This document shows positions 1 to 5,861 of a stretch of DNA of 10,267 nucleotides, one piece after another. The notes under the pieces are model-generated. The model was given only the letters and a program-made list of their open reading frames with translations, ran no database searches and had not been told where the DNA came from. The stretch is from assembly GCA_017888105.1 (NCBI GenBank), contig JAGHGS010000031.1, positions 1 through 10,267 on the forward strand. Direction: 5' to 3'. Source of the DNA: Bacilli bacterium (GTDB lineage Bacteria; Bacillota_I; Bacilli_A; RF39; UBA660). How positions within the stretch are numbered: the stretch's first letter is position 1; every line of letters begins with the position of its first letter. The translations under genes and the position numbers were made by a program.

Positions 1-738
1 TCCTAAACCTGTGCCATTCTTAGCAGAATTTTTATAAATACCTCTTTCAAAGTCTTGAAAAAGATTTTTAAGGTGATCCGGTTTTATTCCACATCCCGTA
101 TCACTTATTGAGATTTTTAATATACATTTTTGCTTTTCAACTGTATTTTCAACTTTAACTGTAATGTTACCAGTATCAGTATAGTATATTGCATTATCCA
201 ATATATTTACCAATATTTTCTTTATAATATTTACATCTCCATACATTTTCGGAATTGATGGATTTATTTCTTTAAATAGTAATAATTTTTTAGCAATTGC
301 TCTATCTTCATATAAATCTAACAAATTATTAATTTCAGTATAAAAATCATAGTCTTTATTATTAATTTTTATATCTTTACTTTCCAATTCATAGACATCA
401 ATAATGTTCGAAAACATGTGTAATAATAAATTCGTAGAATCGACAATTTCTTTAGAATACCCTTTTATTTCATTAATATCTTCAGTTTCATTAATTAATT
501 GAGAATAACCAGAAATTGCATTAAGTGGTGTTCTAATTTCATGTGACATACTAGACAAAAATTCGCTTTTTATTTGATTAGATTTTTCAGCTTGTGCTTG
601 TGCTAATTGCAACTTATTTAGCATTTTTAAATCAGGGTTTTCAATTGTAAAATACATTACTAATGCAATAAAAGAAATAACATTGGAAGTAGCATTAAAA
701 TAAGGATCAACCACTCTAATAACCATAATTGCAATCAT
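1..738 (-). CDS. Sensor histidine kinase, catalytic part (HisKA + HATPase_c), frameshifted from its sensor part and cut by the window edge
   Basis: This frame encodes the kinase core of a two-component sensor. It begins with the last transmembrane helices (I-A-I-M-V-I-R, then SFIALVMYF) and a linker ENPDLKMLNK. The HisKA H-box follows, with SHEIRTPLNA and the phospho-acceptor His codon at 541-543. The ATP-binding domain shows an N-box NILDNA (around 190-210), a G1 box DTGCGI (around 85-102) and a final GTGLG at the very edge, so the last part of HATPase_c lies outside the window. The first ATG in this frame is at 736-738, but it has no ribosome site and lies inside a helix. The open frame extends upstream to the A-run at 770-776, where it joins the 7TM reading frame. 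I therefore read it as the C-terminal part of the same gene. No response regulator is visible here. Family assignment is certain; whether the gene is intact is not. Confidence 0.9.
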   Translation of the reverse strand, partial: MIAIMVIRVVDPYFNATSNVISFIALVMYFTIENPDLKMLNKLQLAQAQAEKSNQIKSEFLSSMSHEIRTPLNAISGYSQLINETEDINEIKGYSKEIVDSTNLLLHMFSNIIDVYELESKDIKINNKDYDFYTEINNLLDLYEDRAIAKKLLLFKEINPSIPKMYGDVNIIKKILVNILDNAIYYTDTGNITVKVENTVEKQKCILKISISDTGCGIKPDHLKNLFQDFERGIYKNSAKNGTGLG

Positions 739-746
739 TAATATAA

Positions 747-1295
747 TTAATAAAAATAGAGGAACATACTTTTTTTATTGCTACTATCTTTATAATTTAT
801 TAAAGTAATAACTGACATTAAGAAAATATATAATGCACAACCAATGTACAAAATTATGGATGCTGCTCCATAAGAATTTGATATTTTCTCACTTCTTAAA
901 TAGACTAATTCTATTGGCATTAAAAATATTAAAAATATTAATATTGTATCTAATATTATAGTAATAGATTTAAAAATCTTCATTTGTCCTTTATCCTCGT
1001 AAGATAAGTTAGAAAAGTATAAAAATAATATAGATATCCATATAATATATATAGAATACAATATTTTATTAGCAATGGCGAAATAAAGAGTTGTACTTTC
1101 ATTAAAAAATAAATGAACTGACAATGTAAGTGAAAAAGTAAATATTGCTTCTAATAAGGTTAATTTTAATAATGTAGAATACAATTTAGTTTCACTATTT
1201 TTTATGTTTTTTTTACTAAAATATAAAACAAATATTAATAAAGATACAATTAATGAGCATACAGGAAAATATAAATTAGAATATTCGTGTAACAT
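747..1295 (-). CDS. Seven-TM sensor part of the same histidine kinase (N-terminal piece, ends at a frameshift)
   Basis: This piece is almost entirely hydrophobic, with five predicted membrane helices (roughly residues 13-27, 38-63, 74-94, 111-133 and 143-166). Two more helices follow in the next frame, giving a 7TM input domain of the type found on some Firmicutes histidine kinases. It probably senses a membrane or extracellular signal; the ligand is unknown. I chose ATG at 1293-1295. The in-frame GTG at 1302-1304 lies inside the ribosome site AGAGGTG, which sits six bases before the ATG. The frame stops at TAA 747-749, right after N-K-K-S-M-F-L. Reading instead with one extra A in the run at 770-776 gives N-K-K-K-Y-V-P-L-F-L-L and continues straight into the kinase. 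The gene follows the acyltransferase gene by 55 bases and has its own promoter. Confidence 0.82.
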   Translation of the reverse strand: MLHEYSNLYFPVCSLIVSLLIFVLYFSKKNIKNSETKLYSTLLKLTLLEAIFTFSLTLSVHLFFNESTTLYFAIANKILYSIYIIWISILFLYFSNLSYEDKGQMKIFKSITIILDTILIFLIFLMPIELVYLRSEKISNSYGAASIILYIGCALYIFLMSVITLINYKDSSNKKSMFLYFY

Positions 1296-1321
1296 TTTGC
1301 TCACCTCTTTATTCTAATAAA

Positions 1322-1350
1322 ATTATACAATAAATCGCATAAAAAGTAAA
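1322..1350 (-). promoter_or_regulatory. Predicted promoter of the histidine kinase gene
   Basis: On the minus strand there is a -35 TTTACT (1345-1350), a 17-base spacer and a perfect -10 TATAAT (1322-1327). The ribosome site AGAGGTG and ATG 1295 follow. The -35 directly abuts the stop codon of the acyltransferase gene, so the kinase can be transcribed on its own or by read-through. Confidence 0.55.
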
Positions 1351-2286
1351 TTAGTTAAAATGTTTTCTTGCTAATCTTAAAATCTTGTCAGCATCTATTA
1401 TATTGCCATTGCGGTCTAAACAGATATTAGAAAGATGAGTATCAGCTATTTCATTTAATCGAATACTTTCTTTAGTAGGTAATAAAGTTTGATTTTCAAA
1501 TGTTACATCGTTTATGTGGTGGAATACATAAAAATCTTCATTAGCACCTTTAATTGTTTTTCTCTCATTATCAATGCTAACATTTATTTTGCTCCAAGCA
1601 TCTATACGTGATAAGACATAATTAATATATTCTTGGATAGTAATATCTTCACGTTTAAATGTACCACTCTCTTGTATTAGGTTCCATCTTATCGTACTAA
1701 AGGACTCTGATAATTCCTCTAATTTTTCTTTTTTGCTATCAGTATAATTTACATATATTGGTTTAGCAAATTCTACAATACAACTTTGTACATTTTTAAT
1801 AGTTGGATCACTCACATCATATGTATAATGATGAATCATGGGCACAATAGGAACTTGCATTTTTAAAGCCATGTCAATAACACCTGAATGAAGTGGCAAG
1901 TGAAGTTTATTAGGAGAGCAGTTATAAGTACCCTCAGGAAATACAACAATATTTTTATTATGTGCTAAAAGACACATTAATTTTGTTTTGGATTCAAACC
2001 TACTAAAATCAGAATTACGATCAACATATATTATGCCGTTTACTCCCATTAACAATTTAAATAGTAGTGTTACATTTATTGTATTTAAAATAACAGTATG
2101 CTCTGGTATTGATAAAACAACATTGAAGTGATCACTATAATCCTGATGGGTTGATGCAAAAATACAAGTTTTATTTGGAATATTTTTAAGTCCTCTAACC
2201 TCTAAATCATAACCTTTTTTACTATCAATAATATCTCTTACAATTTTTTTATTAAGTTCTCGCAAATTTTTAAATAGGATCCCCAA
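1351..2286 (-). CDS. 1-acyl-glycerol-3-phosphate acyltransferase-like protein (PlsC/LPLAT family), main part, N-terminus lost to a frameshift
   Basis: The protein carries the four LPLAT motifs in order: H-Q-D-Y-S-D (HX4D catalytic motif, residues 47-52), GIIYVDR (84-90), FPEGT (116-120) and VPIVPM (145-150). Such enzymes transfer an acyl chain to a lysophospholipid or a related acceptor at the inner face of the membrane; the acceptor cannot be told here. Beyond about residue 190 there is a C-terminal extension of some 120 residues that I do not recognise, so this is longer than a minimal PlsC. The only start in this frame is TTG at 2284-2286, with no ribosome site. The real start is most likely ATG 2409-2411 in another frame. 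Inserting one G in the run 2281-2284 joins the two frames as N-P-V-W-G-I-L-F-K-N-L and gives a protein of about 353 residues. Confidence 0.85.
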   Translation of the reverse strand: MGILFKNLRELNKKIVRDIIDSKKGYDLEVRGLKNIPNKTCIFASTHQDYSDHFNVVLSIPEHTVILNTINVTLLFKLLMGVNGIIYVDRNSDFSRFESKTKLMCLLAHNKNIVVFPEGTYNCSPNKLHLPLHSGVIDMALKMQVPIVPMIHHYTYDVSDPTIKNVQSCIVEFAKPIYVNYTDSKKEKLEELSESFSTIRWNLIQESGTFKREDITIQEYINYVLSRIDAWSKINVSIDNERKTIKGANEDFYVFHHINDVTFENQTLLPTKESIRLNEIADTHLSNICLDRNGNIIDADKILRLARKHFN

Positions 2287-2411
2287 ACTGGATTAAGTGG
2301 TTTAGTACTCAAAAATAGTTTTAAATCCTGATAGTACTTCTTTTTTTCACTAATATTTAAGTGAGATTCTTCATCATAGGTTAATATTCTAAAAGTATTC
2401 TTATTTTTCAT
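2238..2411 (-). CDS. N-terminal piece of the frameshifted PlsC-like acyltransferase gene
   Basis: The ATG at 2409-2411 is preceded by a good ribosome site (AGAAGGAAG) and a TATAAT. It opens a frame starting M-K-N-K-N-T-F-R-I-L-T-Y-D-E-E that runs to N-P-V-W (Trp codon 2283-2285). It then reads 14 frame-shifted codons to TAA 2238-2240. Up to the G-run at 2281-2284 the sequence looks like genuine charged, soluble coding sequence. After it the sensible sequence continues in the acyltransferase frame. On its own the 57-residue product would have no catalytic motif. I infer it is the true N-terminus of the acyltransferase (about 43 residues) rather than a separate small gene. Confidence 0.72.
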   Translation of the reverse strand: MKNKNTFRILTYDEESHLNISEKKKYYQDLKLFLSTKPLNPVWGSYLKICENLIKKL

Positions 2412-2448
2412 AAAATCTTCCTTCTTTACTCATTTGTATTTCAAAAAT

Positions 2449-2477
2449 ATTATACACCAAAAAAGCCAGTTCATAAA
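2449..2477 (-). promoter_or_regulatory. Predicted promoter of the acyltransferase gene
   Basis: There is a perfect -10 TATAAT (2449-2454) with a weak -35 TTTATG (2472-2477) at 17 bases. The -35 lies in the loop of the terminator hairpin of the upstream gene, so the end of one transcription unit overlaps the beginning of the next. The -10 is about 38 bases upstream of ATG 2411. Confidence 0.45.
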
Positions 2478-2490
2478 TATAGAACTGACT
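2459..2490 (-). terminator. Rho-independent terminator downstream of the 223-residue membrane protein gene
   Basis: On the minus strand, arms AGTCAGTTC and GAACTGGCT (2482-2490 and 2464-2472) form a nine-pair stem with one G-T pair and a nine-base loop. A T-run follows at 2464-2459. It lies about 145 bases past the stop of the membrane protein gene. The stretch between (2491-2634) would be an AT-rich 3' untranslated region; I see no convincing gene or RNA structure in it. Confidence 0.7.
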
Positions 2491-2634
2491 ACATTATAAA
2501 ACTAAGCTTTAACTTAAACAGATTTTCAAGATAAATATCGACATAAGTCCACACAAAATCAAGCTTAAAATTTTCTTCGTATAAATCTCATTTCAATATT
2601 CATACTCATATTCCATTATATTTAATATAATAAT

Positions 2635-3306
2635 TTAAAATTTCCAATGTTCTACTTTTGTTTCATTTCCATCTTTATCTTTAAAAGTTGTATCTCTAAC
2701 AGGTCCCCAATCAAATGTGGTAGCCCTCCCTATTTTATTTCCATCTTCATCTCGATAAGTTGTTTCTTTATATCCTCCAAAATCCCATGTAGTTGCTCTT
2801 ATTTTTCTTTTTCTTTGTGGTGCTTGATAAGAGGATGAATCACTTTCACCTCCTAATTTTCCATGTCCATCCCACTCATTTAATCGAGTAATAAAAATAA
2901 GGGATGGTAAAGATAATAAAATACCAACAAATATACAAGATACAATCCCTTCATCATTATTAAGTTTAACAACTAAGAATACTAAAACAAAAAGTAAAAT
3001 ATTATATAATATGGAAGAATATAGTCGATCTTTTTGCATTTTATGTTTAATATTAGCTTTCATCCGAATATCTTGCTCTATCTTATCATAATAATGAAAA
3101 TCGTCTGATGCATACTTTAATACTTTAAGTTTTACTAATAATTTTTGACCCAAAAATATTAATACTCTAAATAGTATAAATACTAGTAATAGATATCCTA
3201 ATGTAATAAATATAGAATTTTTATTATCCATAAATAAATACAAAAGTAATATATTGAAAGCTAATAACAATATACTTAACAAACCCATAATAATTTTGTT
3301 CTTCAT
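2635..3306 (-). CDS. Predicted four-helix membrane protein with a duplicated 24-residue C-terminal motif, function unknown
   Basis: I do not recognise this protein as a named family. Hydrophobic stretches at about residues 5-26, 31-54, 97-114 and 120-140 predict four membrane helices. The basic loop between helices 2 and 3 (residues 55-96) suggests that both ends face the cytoplasm. The tail after residue 145 is soluble. It has a Gly/Ser-rich linker and a basic QRKRKIR stretch, then two copies of a 24-residue motif (171-194 and 195-218) with the pattern ATT(W/F)D(F/W)G, TT(Y/F)(R/K)D and DGN. The ATG at 3304-3306 is preceded by GAGG at five bases and by a near-consensus promoter, so the start is well supported. 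It is a single-gene unit, divergent from the collagen-like gene. A role in protein or surface binding by the tail is possible but unproven. Confidence 0.8.
   Translation of the reverse strand: MKNKIIMGLLSILLLAFNILLLYLFMDNKNSIFITLGYLLLVFILFRVLIFLGQKLLVKLKVLKYASDDFHYYDKIEQDIRMKANIKHKMQKDRLYSSILYNILLFVLVFLVVKLNNDEGIVSCIFVGILLSLPSLIFITRLNEWDGHGKLGGESDSSSYQAPQRKRKIRATTWDFGGYKETTYRDEDGNKIGRATTFDWGPVRDTTFKDKDGNETKVEHWKF
2653..2796 (-). repeat. Two tandem 24-codon repeats in the tail of the membrane protein
   Basis: Residues 171-194 and 195-218 align without gaps. Twelve of 24 positions are identical (A, T, T, D, G, T, T, D, D, G, N among them), and most others are conservative (W/F, F/W, K/R, E/D, Y/F, R/K). 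This is an internal duplication that has diverged under protein-level constraint. Confidence 0.75.
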
Positions 3307-3329
3307 ACAAACCTCATTTCTATAATTAT

Positions 3330-3358
3330 ATTATACATATTCTTAGACTATACTTCAA
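3330..3358 (-). promoter_or_regulatory. Strong predicted promoter of the membrane protein gene
   Basis: The -35 TTGAAG (3353-3358), exactly 17 bases of spacer and -10 TATAAT (3330-3335) precede a GAGG ribosome site and ATG 3306. This is one of the best sigma-A-type promoters in the window. Confidence 0.7.
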
Positions 3359-3384
3359 TAGCTTTTTATCATTTTTAAAAATGT

Positions 3385-3430
3385 TAAAAATAAGAAAATA
3401 TTAAATGATAGCAATAAATTCTTATTTTTA
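3385..3430 (+). repeat. 12-bp perfect inverted repeat in the divergent intergenic region
   Basis: TAAAAATAAGAA (3385-3396) and TTCTTATTTTTA (3419-3430) are perfect inverted copies separated by 22 bases. A 14-bp perfect palindrome CATTTTTAAAAATG lies beside it at 3370-3383. Both flanking genes point away, so neither is placed as a terminator. In such AT-rich DNA chance is a real possibility; no other gene-like content is visible in 3359-3500. Confidence 0.4.
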
Positions 3431-3500
3431 TAATTGAAACTAATTTTTAAATATCAAAAAAGTTGAGGCAAAATATCAATCATTATAGTTCTTTTTATAG

Positions 3501-3980
3501 TTGGCATACACCCTTGGTACAACTGGGCCTACTGGACCATCATTCAATGCTGCAGCCATGGTACATGATGAATCTAACTTATTTGTAGCAAGTGGAGATC
3601 CACTTAGACTTGGAATCACAAATTTAAGCAATGGTGTTACTTACGATCCAACTACCGGTGAATTTACTCTACCTCAAGACGGACAATACTTGATCCATTG
3701 GTGGGTTAACGTTAGAAATCTTAAAAACAAAGATTATGATTGTGAACCAAATGCTTTAGGTATTGAATTACACCAATTCTATCCTGGAGATGCTCTAATT
3801 GCACACTCATCAACTCACAATAGATTAAATCTATGTGAAACAGGAACAATTAATGGTAACGCTATATTCAACGGTAATGCCGGAGCAACTTATCGCTTCA
3901 TAAACACTTCAAATGTAGACTTTGAATTAGTACCAAACGATAGATATTCTGGATCATTCACAATTACCAAAATTAACTAA
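3501..3980 (+). CDS. Collagen-like stub with C1q/TNF-like C-terminal domain, probably truncated at the 5' end
   Basis: The frame opens with a short Gly-X-Y tract, G-T-T-G-P-T-G-P-S. About 140 residues of beta-rich sequence follow, with YLIHWWVNVRN and a C-terminal SGSFTITKIN. This resembles the jelly-roll C-terminal domain of bacterial collagen-like (BclA-type) surface proteins, which form trimers on the cell or spore surface. The nominal start is TTG 3501-3503. It directly follows an in-frame TAG, and no Shine-Dalgarno is present in the preceding 30 bases. The first ATG (3558-3560) has none either and would remove the collagen tract. Base composition is about 40% G+C by hand count of two 60-base lines (3541-3660), clearly above its neighbours. 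It could be a silent cassette, a 5'-truncated remnant or a gene with unusual initiation. The coding frame itself is convincing. Confidence 0.7.
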   Translation: MAYTLGTTGPTGPSFNAAAMVHDESNLFVASGDPLRLGITNLSNGVTYDPTTGEFTLPQDGQYLIHWWVNVRNLKNKDYDCEPNALGIELHQFYPGDALIAHSSTHNRLNLCETGTINGNAIFNGNAGATYRFINTSNVDFELVPNDRYSGSFTITKIN

Positions 3981-3984
3981 ATAT

Positions 3985-4018
3985 AAAAGATGGAAATTTT
4001 TAAAACTTCCATCTTTTT
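3985..4018. terminator. Bidirectional terminator between two convergent genes
   Basis: Arms AAAAGATGGAA (3985-3995) and TTCCATCTTTT (4007-4017) form a perfect 11-bp stem with an 11-base loop and T-rich ends on both strands. It starts four bases after the collagen-like gene stop and ends just before the lipoprotein gene stop, so it can end both transcripts. Confidence 0.85.
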
Positions 4019-4019
4019 C

Positions 4020-4457
4020 TTACTTACAAGTATATCCTTCGTCTTCCAAATAAGATTTGGCACTCTCATAAGTTGCAAATTCTTCTTCATAATCATTACT
4101 ATCCTCAAGTTCTTCATTACTCATTTTAGTAATGTCATAGCTAGCTGTGGCAATAAAACGATTTCCTTCTGTTTTATAACTTGTTTTTACATAATCAGGA
4201 CTATCTTCAAATTCTTCTTTAAAGCTATCTTCAAAGTAAGATAAATAATTAGCATAATCCTCATCTACTTCAATGATTGCTCCTTGGTCCATAACAGTAA
4301 GTTTTTCATCTTCATAAACAAGATGATACTCAGCAGTCATAGAAGCATAGCTAGCATCTTCAGTCATACTACAAGTAAGTTCAACAGTATCCTTTCCACA
4401 ACCTGTTAAAAGTAAGATCAAACCAAAACAAACCCCAATTAAACCCATACGTTTCAT
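4020..4457 (-). CDS. Small acidic lipoprotein, possibly related to DUF1307/YehR-type lipoproteins
   Basis: The N-terminus has basic residues, a hydrophobic core and the lipobox LLTGC with the lipidated Cys at residue 20. The mature protein (about 126 residues) should therefore be anchored to the outer face of the cell membrane. The rest is strongly acidic, with a beta-rich first half (TAEYHLVYEDEKLTVMDQ) and a helical, Glu/Asp-rich C-terminal half ending Y-T-C-K. Two further Cys residues (C29 and C144) could form a disulfide. The shape resembles small YehR/DUF1307-like lipoproteins common in Firmicutes, but I see no diagnostic motif, so the family is tentative. The ATG at 4455-4457 follows a very good AGGAGGAG ribosome site at seven bases. 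The gene is monocistronic and divergent from the M18 peptidase gene. Confidence 0.85.
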   Translation of the reverse strand: MKRMGLIGVCFGLILLLTGCGKDTVELTCSMTEDASYASMTAEYHLVYEDEKLTVMDQGAIIEVDEDYANYLSYFEDSFKEEFEDSPDYVKTSYKTEGNRFIATASYDITKMSNEELEDSNDYEEEFATYESAKSYLEDEGYTCK

Positions 4458-4480
4458 AACATACTCCTCCTACTAAATAA

Positions 4481-4509
4481 ATTATAGCATATTTAAAAAA
4501 AAGTGAAAA
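4481..4509 (-). promoter_or_regulatory. Predicted promoter of the lipoprotein gene
   Basis: There is a perfect -10 TATAAT (4481-4486) with -35-like TTTTCA (4504-4509) at 17 bases, ahead of the AGGAGGAG site and ATG 4457. It overlaps the predicted promoter of the divergent peptidase gene. Confidence 0.5.
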
Positions 4510-4520
4510 GCACTTATAGT
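4492..4520 (+). promoter_or_regulatory. Predicted promoter of the M18 peptidase gene
   Basis: TTTAAA (4492-4497), 17 bases of spacer and TATAGT (4515-4520) lie about 37 bases before ATG 4558. Elements match four and five of six consensus positions. The stretch interleaves with the divergent lipoprotein promoter. Confidence 0.4.
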
Positions 4521-4557
4521 TCATTTTTATTAAGCCATACTAATATTGGTGAATTTT

Positions 4558-5826
4558 ATGAACAATTTTAATCAAGAATTAATGAACTTTTTAAAAGAAG
4601 GAACCTGTATTTTTACATGTATCAAAAAAATTAAAGAAATACTTTTAAATAATGATTATATAGAATTAAAAGAAAATGAAAAATGGAATTTAGATAATAA
4701 AAAATATTTTATCATTAGAAATGATGCTTCCCTAATTGCATTCAATATAAATAAAAATAATGCTGATAAATTTAAAATAGTATGTACACATGGTGATACA
4801 CCATCATTTATTATCAAACCAAATCCCGAATATTATGAAAATGGTTATCAAAAATTAAATATTGCTCCCTATGGTGGAATTCTAAATTATGGGTTCATGG
4901 ATAGGCCTATGTCAATTGCTGGAAGAATTATTACCAAAAAGGAAAATAAATATCAAAGTCATATCATTGATTTAAAAGAACCTGTAGCTATCATACCTAG
5001 TATTGCTATCCATCAAAATGATACAGCTAATTCTAATTTAGATTTAAATACAGAAGTTGATTTAATGCCTATCATTTCTTTAAATAAAAAAAATACAATA
5101 GAAAATTTAATAAAAAATTATACCAATATAAAAGATAAATTATTTGAGTATGATTTGTTTTTATATAATAAAGAAGAGCCCGTAATCATTAATCATGAAT
5201 TTTTAGCCAGTCCTAGAATTGATAACTTATCTTGTACTTATGCTGGATTAGAAGCATTTTTAAAATCTAAAGGCCAAGATATTGATATATTAGTCGTATT
5301 TAATAGTGAAGAAATTGGTTCAAATACACTAGAAGGCGCTGATTCTAATTTTTTAATTGATACTCTAAAAAAAATAAGTGCTAATCTAAACTTAGATTTA
5401 CCAATTACTCTCAATAATTCTATTGTTATTAGCGCTGATAATACTCATGCCAGACATCCTAATCACGATGAATTATCAGACCATACTAACACACCACCCT
5501 TAAATAGTGGTATTATGATTATGAAAGAGACAAATAGTAGCACCAACAGTATTTCTTCTACTATTATGAGGCATATTTGTGAAAGCGAAAATATTAAACA
5601 TTCTTACTACACTTCAAGAAATGACTATGCTACTGGTTCAACTTTAGCCGGTGCTAGTCTAAAACATTTAAGTATTAATTCATTAGATATTGGTCTAGCC
5701 ATGCTAGCTATGCATTCTAGTTTTGAAGTTATTAGCTTAAAAGATTCTTACTTCTTATATCAAGCCTTAAAAAAGTTTTATGAAATAAACTATACCTTAA
5801 ATAATAATGAAATAAATTTTCTATAA
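4558..5826 (+). CDS. M18 family metalloaminopeptidase (aspartyl aminopeptidase-like)
   Basis: This cytoplasmic dinuclear-metal exopeptidase removes N-terminal residues from peptides; M18 enzymes often prefer Asp/Glu. All family landmarks are visible, numbered from ATG 4558: CTHGDTPSFIIKP (metal His78, Asp80), DRPMSIAGR, SPRIDNL (bridging Asp222), FNSEEIGS (catalytic Glu251, metal Glu252), SADNTHARHPNH (metal Asp294) and AMHSSFE (metal His386). The length of 422 residues is normal for the family. I take ATG 4558 because GGTG at 4548-4551 is a fair ribosome site for it. The upstream in-frame TTG 4546 and GTG 4549 would lie on top of that site. An active enzyme is expected. The hydrolase gene follows after 35 bases and may be partly co-transcribed. 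Confidence 0.95.
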   Translation: MNNFNQELMNFLKEGTCIFTCIKKIKEILLNNDYIELKENEKWNLDNKKYFIIRNDASLIAFNINKNNADKFKIVCTHGDTPSFIIKPNPEYYENGYQKLNIAPYGGILNYGFMDRPMSIAGRIITKKENKYQSHIIDLKEPVAIIPSIAIHQNDTANSNLDLNTEVDLMPIISLNKKNTIENLIKNYTNIKDKLFEYDLFLYNKEEPVIINHEFLASPRIDNLSCTYAGLEAFLKSKGQDIDILVVFNSEEIGSNTLEGADSNFLIDTLKKISANLNLDLPITLNNSIVISADNTHARHPNHDELSDHTNTPPLNSGIMIMKETNSSTNSISSTIMRHICESENIKHSYYTSRNDYATGSTLAGASLKHLSINSLDIGLAMLAMHSSFEVISLKDSYFLYQALKKFYEINYTLNNNEINFL

Positions 5827-5828
5827 TA

Positions 5829-5837
5829 TGATATAAT
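5829..5837 (+). promoter_or_regulatory. Extended -10 promoter of the hydrolase gene
   Basis: TG-A-TATAAT (5829-5837) matches the extended -10 pattern TGnTATAAT, and no good -35 is seen upstream. It sits between the peptidase stop and the ribosome site AGGAGA, so the hydrolase can be transcribed independently. Confidence 0.45.
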
Positions 5838-5861
5838 GAAGTACCAAAAAAGGAGATTGGT

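Noticed and set aside
921..960. Short tandem AT-rich repeats (ATTAAAAAT type)
   Set aside because: They lie in the coding sequence of a hydrophobic Ile/Phe/Leu helix; simple codon bias explains them.
1302..1304. GTG start for the 7TM kinase
   Set aside because: The GTG is part of the AGAGGTG ribosome site that serves ATG 1295.
2491..2634. Small open frames between the membrane protein stop and its terminator
   Set aside because: The longest readable frame (start near 2609) has only about 14 codons and no ribosome site; the region is better read as a 3' untranslated stretch.
2647..2838. Plus-strand open frame of 63 codons
   Set aside because: It lies wholly antisense to the membrane protein gene, has no ribosome site, and its Phe/Ser/Ile-rich content is the usual shadow of AT-rich coding DNA.
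3990..4244. Plus-strand open frame of 84 codons
   Set aside because: It starts inside the terminator hairpin and runs antisense through the well-supported lipoprotein gene; its Phe-rich product is an antisense artefact.
4546..4557. TTG or GTG start for the M18 peptidase
   Set aside because: These codons overlap the GGTG ribosome site of ATG 4558, and no ribosome site precedes them.
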